Origin: JAXHTH01 sp034211115
GTDB taxonomy: Bacteria > Planctomycetota > Phycisphaerae > Phycisphaerales > SM1A02
Direction: 5' to 3'
Assembly (NCBI GenBank): GCA_034211115.1
Contig: JAXHTH010000155.1
Location: 1 to 9,573, forward strand
Length of the DNA: 9,573 bases
In this document: piece after piece, positions 5,747 through 9,573 of the stretch
Layout of the letters: each line of letters opens with the position of its first letter
Position numbering within the stretch: position 1 is the stretch's first letter
The notes under the pieces: generated by a model
What the model saw: the letters and a program-made list of their open reading frames with translations, nothing else
Database searches by the model: none
What the model was told of the DNA's origin: nothing
Made by a program: the position numbers and the translations under genes

Positions 5747-7705
5747 TTAATCAGCCTCGCGAAGCTGCGCGATCGCGCGGCGCAGATCACGCCGCGCCGA
5801 TCGCGCGCGAGCCGAAATGTCACTCACGTGGCTGACCGGTCGGCGGGAGAGCTCATTCAGATCACCTCGGATGATGAGCGGGGCAACGGTCGCCGTCTCA
5901 TTCCTTGCCTTCTCCAACTGCGCCGGGGACAGCACATCGCCCAGGCCGGATATCAGCTCGAGGTGATCTCCGCCGTCGTTTGCATGGTCCGCCTCGCCCG
6001 CGCGGCGCATCGTGTCGAAGATGATGAGAAAGTAGAGGAGCCGGTCGCCGTCCCAGCGTTCGGTGACCTCCCGGATGGCGGATACCGCTTCGGCCGGCTC
6101 CTGGGCGTCCGGACGGCACCGGTGGATGAGGCCCGCCACGGTGTCGCGGCCGGCCACGAGCGATCCCACGTAGCCGAACGGATCGGACTTGCTGATCTGC
6201 GCGGCGGCCGCGAGCAGGTCGGCGACGCCCGCCTCGCGGAGCAGCCCGGTCTCGAGATTCTCCAGCGCCAGTTGCATCGTCCCATCGAAGGCCCGGTGCG
6301 CCACGAGCGGGCTGAGCATCGAGTCTTCGCCGCCCAGGTGGGCGATGATGCGCAGGGAGATCGTGAGGGTGTCGACCATTGATGTCGCGTCACCGGCTCG
6401 CTCCTCGACGATGGCTTTGCCGTGCAGAAGATGAAAGGCATCGTGCAGTCCCGCGACGTAGTCAGGACAGAACGATGACGCCGGCGGCTGTGGCAGGATT
6501 GAGAAGTCACAGCGCTTCTTCGACGATCCTTCGCGCAGCAGTTCGACAACCGGTTCAGCAAGCCGCAGCGTCTCGGTCAGCTCCGGATCCGCCGTCTCGG
6601 GGCGTTCCACGACGAAGGCGCGGATAAGAGACACGCGATCGGCACCGAGCGCGCGCAACTGCTCGATGGCCCGCGCGTAGAAGATAGCGGCATTGCTAAA
6701 CTCGAGGGGATCCGTCTCGCCCGTCACGATCTCGCGCAGCATCTCCCGCCGAGCCTCGACGCGGTCCCGGTCGCGGCAGGTGAGATCGAAGATCTTGACA
6801 ATCATCGACCCCAACCCCTCGGCGAAGGGACCATACGAGCCATCACCGATCTCCTCGGCGATACGCTCAAGCTCCGCTCGCGCGGCGGCCCTATCATCAA
6901 GCGCGAATGCCTCAACGATCTGGTCCATGCAATGGTCATATTGATCCAGTGCGTGGTGGATCTCCGAGTCGGTCATCACGGCGACCTGTGCGGCAAGCCC
7001 ATCATCCCTCGTCCAGCGGGCCAGATCGGCCGCATGGAGCGACCCGCCGTCCTCGCCGCCATCCAGCCAGGACAGGACGAGTTCCTGCTGGCTTGCCAGG
7101 CTTTCCAGCATCCCGAACGGATCGCGGTCATCGAACGAGCGGGCCGCGCGATAGAGCTCTGCCGCCTCGTTGCGGCTGAACTCGGCGCGGTCGAATCCGA
7201 GCTGGACCGTGTCGTCGGCGAGTTTGAATGTCGCCTGGGCGACGAGGGAGCCCGTCACGATGCCGTAGGCGCCGAGATCGTCGGAGAGATGATAGATCGA
7301 GGCCAAGCGATCGGCGGCGCCGGTCGGGTCCCCATCGTGCAGGTGCACCAGGGCATCGGCGCGGAGCAGGCGCGCCGCCCGCTGGATATTCGCCAAGGGC
7401 CCCAGCAGCGATTCGAACTCCTCCGCTCCGCCTGCGTCAAAGAACACCTGCTCGCGCCGCGCCCCCCGCCGAATCGCATCGATGATGGGGCCGGCCTTCG
7501 CAAGCGCCGCGCGAAGCTCCGGCGACGGAGCGCCGGAAGGATCGTCGGCGTATCGCGAGACCTGCGCCCAATCGTCATCCGTCAATCTTGGCAGTCTCTC
7601 GATGGCGCGCCAGTACCATGTCGCCGCATTCTGGTGGGCGGCGCGTGCGAACTGGAAACCGCTCAGCACGGCGGCGAGAATGAGCAGTGAGGTCATTCTG
7701 TACAT
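5747..7705 (-). CDS. Exported hypothetical protein with internal duplication
   Basis: No known function is recognised. The 652-residue protein begins with a signal peptide (MYRMTSLLILAAVLSGFQFARA, cleavage near 22). The remainder is mostly helical and has two homologous halves about 312 residues apart: NAATWYWRAIERL (26-38) against NAAIFYARAIEQL (338-350); ELRAALAKAGPIIDAIRRG (63-81) against ELTETLRLAEPVVELLREG (375-393); RDPFGMLESL (194-203) against SDPFGYVGSL (507-516). The Ala-rich helical style hints at a TPR-like or other alpha-solenoid scaffold acting outside the inner membrane. ATG 7705 is preceded by AGGAT about ten bases away; Met4 is an alternative. It is last in a co-directional run, 43 bases after the MauE-like gene. 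It may belong to the same operon, though that gap is the largest in the run. Confidence 0.75.
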   Translation of the reverse strand: MYRMTSLLILAAVLSGFQFARAAHQNAATWYWRAIERLPRLTDDDWAQVSRYADDPSGAPSPELRAALAKAGPIIDAIRRGARREQVFFDAGGAEEFESLLGPLANIQRAARLLRADALVHLHDGDPTGAADRLASIYHLSDDLGAYGIVTGSLVAQATFKLADDTVQLGFDRAEFSRNEAAELYRAARSFDDRDPFGMLESLASQQELVLSWLDGGEDGGSLHAADLARWTRDDGLAAQVAVMTDSEIHHALDQYDHCMDQIVEAFALDDRAAARAELERIAEEIGDGSYGPFAEGLGSMIVKIFDLTCRDRDRVEARREMLREIVTGETDPLEFSNAAIFYARAIEQLRALGADRVSLIRAFVVERPETADPELTETLRLAEPVVELLREGSSKKRCDFSILPQPPASSFCPDYVAGLHDAFHLLHGKAIVEERAGDATSMVDTLTISLRIIAHLGGEDSMLSPLVAHRAFDGTMQLALENLETGLLREAGVADLLAAAAQISKSDPFGYVGSLVAGRDTVAGLIHRCRPDAQEPAEAVSAIREVTERWDGDRLLYFLIIFDTMRRAGEADHANDGGDHLELISGLGDVLSPAQLEKARNETATVAPLIIRGDLNELSRRPVSHVSDISARARSARRDLRRAIAQLREAD

Positions 7706-7748
7706 AGCGCTACCATCCTACGAATAGGGCGGCTGGCCCATCCTTGCC

Positions 7749-8234
7749 CTACGCGTCTTCGCCTCCTTCAGGAAGCGCTGACGGACGGCTCCGTCGCCAA
7801 ATCAATCCGAGCATGGCCAGCATCACCGCGTTGCGCGTCATGCTTGCAGGGAGATTGTCAGCGAGCCGTTCGGCGAAGTCCATCGCACCAGTGCATCGAC
7901 ACGGAGGCGCATATGGATCTAGGAGCAGTCTCACGAGGAAGCCACTCAGCAAGAGTAATGCAACAAATGCTAGGCGAGCGACCTGGAATGTTGCCGCGTT
8001 CATCACCAAGAAGAGGCCCGACATACCCTCCACGACGATCACCGTACCCGCGATCGACAGCGGCCAGCCGGTTCCAGCGGGGAGCATCGGCAGGCAGTAC
8101 TCGACGGGCACCGCGAAGAACGGGATGTGCCACGCCTTAGCGAACGCCGCGAACAACAGCACACCACCAACTATCAGCTGGCACGCCCGGATGGGCCGCG
8201 ACAAGGGTACGGAATCGAAGCGCCACGTTGACAT
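7749..8234 (-). CDS. MauE/DoxX-like redox-associated membrane protein
   Basis: This 161-residue protein has four predicted membrane helices (about 17-34, 57-78, 86-105, 134-146). Features of the MauE/DoxX family include FAAFAKAW at the end of helix 1, a Glu in helix 2 (E69 in VEGMSGLFL), a CxC motif after helix 3 (C112-R-C114-T-G, comparable to the CGCFG of MauE-like proteins), and RN at the start of helix 4 (134-135). MauE is needed for maturation of the disulfide-rich small subunit of methylamine dehydrogenase. By analogy the CxC pair may pass electrons or disulfides across the membrane. Its start lies six bases after the upstream stop, with no clear Shine-Dalgarno, so translational coupling is likely. 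A DoxX/TQO-type quinone-linked role is the main alternative. The family assignment is fairly sure; the substrate is inferred. Confidence 0.72.
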   Translation of the reverse strand: MSTWRFDSVPLSRPIRACQLIVGGVLLFAAFAKAWHIPFFAVPVEYCLPMLPAGTGWPLSIAGTVIVVEGMSGLFLVMNAATFQVARLAFVALLLLSGFLVRLLLDPYAPPCRCTGAMDFAERLADNLPASMTRNAVMLAMLGLIWRRSRPSALPEGGEDA

Positions 8235-8240
8235 GATGGC

Positions 8241-9158
8241 TCATATCGCCGGAGGTGTGACCCGGTTGTCCAGCTTGTTGGTGATGAAGAGACCAAAGAA
8301 CTGCCACCGATCCATGTGAGGATCCCAGAAGAACGCCCATACCATAGGTCGGCGGCACCCATCAGCGAATTCGAGGATCGCAGCGAAGTAACCGCCGATC
8401 ACCTCACCGTCGCGCTCAATCGCCTCGGCCAGTTCTACCGCCCCCCGCCACCAGTTGTTGGCCATCATCGAGATCCCCCCGACCCAGAGCTCCGGGCCCA
8501 TTTCGCCGCTGAGCGTCGGTGGTTTGACGTCACCCTCCGAGAGCCGCTTGAATTCCGTCAAGAGCCCTTTCGGCTCGTTGGCGATCGATACCGCCATGCA
8601 CGCGCCGTCACCGTACGTGCGCCCAACGTGCCACAGCGTGTCGAAGGCGTCCTCCGGACTCACCCCGTCCGGCATGGGTTCACCCACGAGGATCTCGTAC
8701 ATACCCTTTAGGCGCGGCTCGCTCTTCATGGCATCCGTCGAGAGTAGCCGGTCACCGTGCGAAGATCGCCAGGTACGGTAGTCCGCCGATGTGTCAGAAC
8801 AATAGGCATAGTACAAGAACTCGGCGACGAGAGCTTGAAGCGAGGAGACCTTGTCAGAGGAGACCAAGCCCTCACCCTCCGTGATCGGCGCGGCACGAAG
8901 CACCTCGCGAATCTCCCCGATGGATCCTAAGGGCGTCATGCCGAGCGTCGCATACTCGCGGGCGCCGGCCTTGGAGAGCTCCCGGACGTGGCGCGCACCG
9001 GCACCACGAGGTTGACAACCGCGCACAACGCTTATGCCAAGCAGCGCCGCAACGAGCGGAGCGGAAAGAAGCAGCGCGACGGTCAGGCGCCGGCGTTGCC
9101 AAACTGCAAGCACGGCCGTGGCTCCTTCTTCAGGACCGCAGCGAGGATTGGGCGTCAC
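8241..9158 (-). CDS. Membrane-anchored protein of unknown function
   Basis: I do not recognise this 305-residue protein. A short cytoplasmic N-terminus with RRR (22-24) precedes one membrane helix (about 25-46), placing residues ~47-305 outside the inner membrane. The C-terminal part (about 215-295) is aromatic-rich: ELWVGG, NNWWRGAVE, GYFAAILEFADG, and VWAFFWDPHMDRWQFFGLFI. It reads like a pair of beta hairpins closing a small alpha/beta domain, perhaps NTF2-like, but this is a guess. Four Cys lie in the outer part (48, 120, 187, 268). The start is GTG at 9158 with GGAG four bases upstream; no ATG is available before the membrane helix. It lies 18 bases after the cysteine-rich gene and six before the MauE-like gene, so the three probably share a transcript and a task. 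Confidence 0.68.
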   Translation of the reverse strand: MTPNPRCGPEEGATAVLAVWQRRRLTVALLLSAPLVAALLGISVVRGCQPRGAGARHVRELSKAGAREYATLGMTPLGSIGEIREVLRAAPITEGEGLVSSDKVSSLQALVAEFLYYAYCSDTSADYRTWRSSHGDRLLSTDAMKSEPRLKGMYEILVGEPMPDGVSPEDAFDTLWHVGRTYGDGACMAVSIANEPKGLLTEFKRLSEGDVKPPTLSGEMGPELWVGGISMMANNWWRGAVELAEAIERDGEVIGGYFAAILEFADGCRRPMVWAFFWDPHMDRWQFFGLFITNKLDNRVTPPAI

Positions 9159-9176
9159 GCCACTCCGCCCGAACGA

Positions 9177-9446
9177 TCAGCAGCCGCTGCAGATCTCGTT
9201 GTTGGCGTCAATGCACTCGCTAGCGATCGTGCACATACACGTCCAAGCGCCGCCGGATTTACAGCAGCACGGTATGCAGCCGTTGGGTGGATCGCAGGTG
9301 GGGCTTGACTGCGCCGAGCAGTACCCCTCGCACACGAAGCCAGGTGTGGTACCGGGAGGGTCGGTGTCGTCCGCGAGGACACCCGCGATCGGGCCCAGCG
9401 AGAACACCCCCAGCGCCACGAGAACGCCAGTTACGATGCGAGTCAA
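9177..9446 (-). CDS. Small secreted 12-cysteine protein
   Basis: This 89-residue protein starts with a clear signal peptide (TRIVTGVLVALGVFSLGPIA, cleavage near VLA-DD at 25-26). The mature part is about 64 residues with 12 Cys at 39, 43, 51, 57, 60, 61, 62, 70, 72, 78, 86 and 89, including CCC at 60-62 and a terminal CSGC. An even number in such a short chain fits up to six disulfides, or a metal or cofactor site. The start is TTG at 9446; an in-frame stop lies just seven codons upstream, no ATG is available, and no strong Shine-Dalgarno is seen. It is first in the run with the membrane-anchored unknown and the MauE-like protein, suggesting these process or partner it. It is not a recognised family; the single Trp (68) does not by itself make it a quinone-bearing amine dehydrogenase subunit. 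Confidence 0.65.
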   Translation of the reverse strand: MTRIVTGVLVALGVFSLGPIAGVLADDTDPPGTTPGFVCEGYCSAQSSPTCDPPNGCIPCCCKSGGAWTCMCTIASECIDANNEICSGC

Positions 9447-9545
9447 GGCGTGTCTAGCAGGCCGCTAAGCAACCGGTCTCAACGGCGTGATTTGTCTGTT
9501 CGGCGCGGTCGGTCGGCAATAATCTCCCCGTCGTTCATCCCCCGC

Positions 9546-9573
9546 GGCTCCGCTCCGCGTCGTTCGCGGAGCC
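9546..9573. repeat. Inverted repeat at the right window edge
   Basis: GGCTCCGC (9546-9553) and GCGGAGCC (9566-9573) form an 8-bp stem with a 12-base loop ending exactly at the window edge. It lies about 100 bases upstream of the cysteine-rich gene. It could be a terminator of a gene outside the window, a dispersed palindromic repeat, or the cause of an assembly break. No convincing promoter was found in 9447-9573. Confidence 0.4.

Noticed and set aside
6932..7690. A 252-codon plus-strand open frame opposite the duplicated exported protein
   Set aside because: It has no domain-like pattern and lies wholly within a minus-strand gene that has a signal peptide and internal repeats.
9177..9446. 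Cysteine-rich protein as a methylamine or quinohemoprotein amine dehydrogenase small subunit
   Set aside because: The Cys count invites the comparison, but the length, the single Trp and the lack of catalytic-subunit or radical SAM genes nearby do not support it.

Overview
The window looks like a Planctomycetota chromosome fragment, probably Phycisphaerae-like. The base composition is GC-rich. A secreted repeat protein ends in a dockerin-like double calcium loop of the GDIDGDGDVDTADLLALLG...W type, which is widespread in that group. Several of the other exported proteins resemble uncharacterised planctomycete families. This assignment is an inference from protein style; there is no rRNA or tRNA here. 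The odd length of the window suggests, but does not prove, that it is a whole metagenomic contig with both ends truncated.

Layout, left to right. (1) Positions 2-478 (minus) hold the N-terminal part of a type II secretion / type IV pilus ATPase of the GspE/PilB kind. Its outermost ~112 bases are inverted relative to the rest of the gene. (2) A stand-alone phosphopantothenate-cysteine ligase domain protein (CoaB, 600-1316, plus) starts divergently from it. (3) A small DUF2007-type protein with a C-terminal membrane anchor (1460-1819, minus) converges on coaB. (4) A two-gene minus-strand operon encodes a PepSY-type two-helix membrane protein (3313-3855) and then a phosphate-selective-porin-family outer membrane protein (1957-3285), closed by a hairpin at 1906-1924. 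(5) About 780 bases without a credible gene (3856-4634) lie between that operon and the next gene. (6) A secreted protein follows (4635-5690, plus), with seven 38-residue RCC1-like repeats and the dockerin-like C-terminus. (7) A minus-strand run of four genes fills the right half, read from 9446 down to 5747. In order they are a 12-cysteine secreted mini-protein, a membrane-anchored unknown protein, a MauE/DoxX-like membrane protein with a CxC motif, and a 652-residue exported protein built from an internal duplication.

How they may work together. The left half is housekeeping plus envelope transport: coenzyme A synthesis, a secretion motor, and an outer membrane channel paired with an inner membrane PepSY protein. 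The right half is the least ordinary part. A very cysteine-rich exported peptide is encoded two genes upstream of a MauE-like redox membrane protein, with gaps of only 18 and 6 bases between the three genes. This invites the hypothesis of a dedicated disulfide (or other thiol chemistry) maturation system for that peptide. The hypothesis is inference; no homologue of known function could be confirmed from sequence reading alone.
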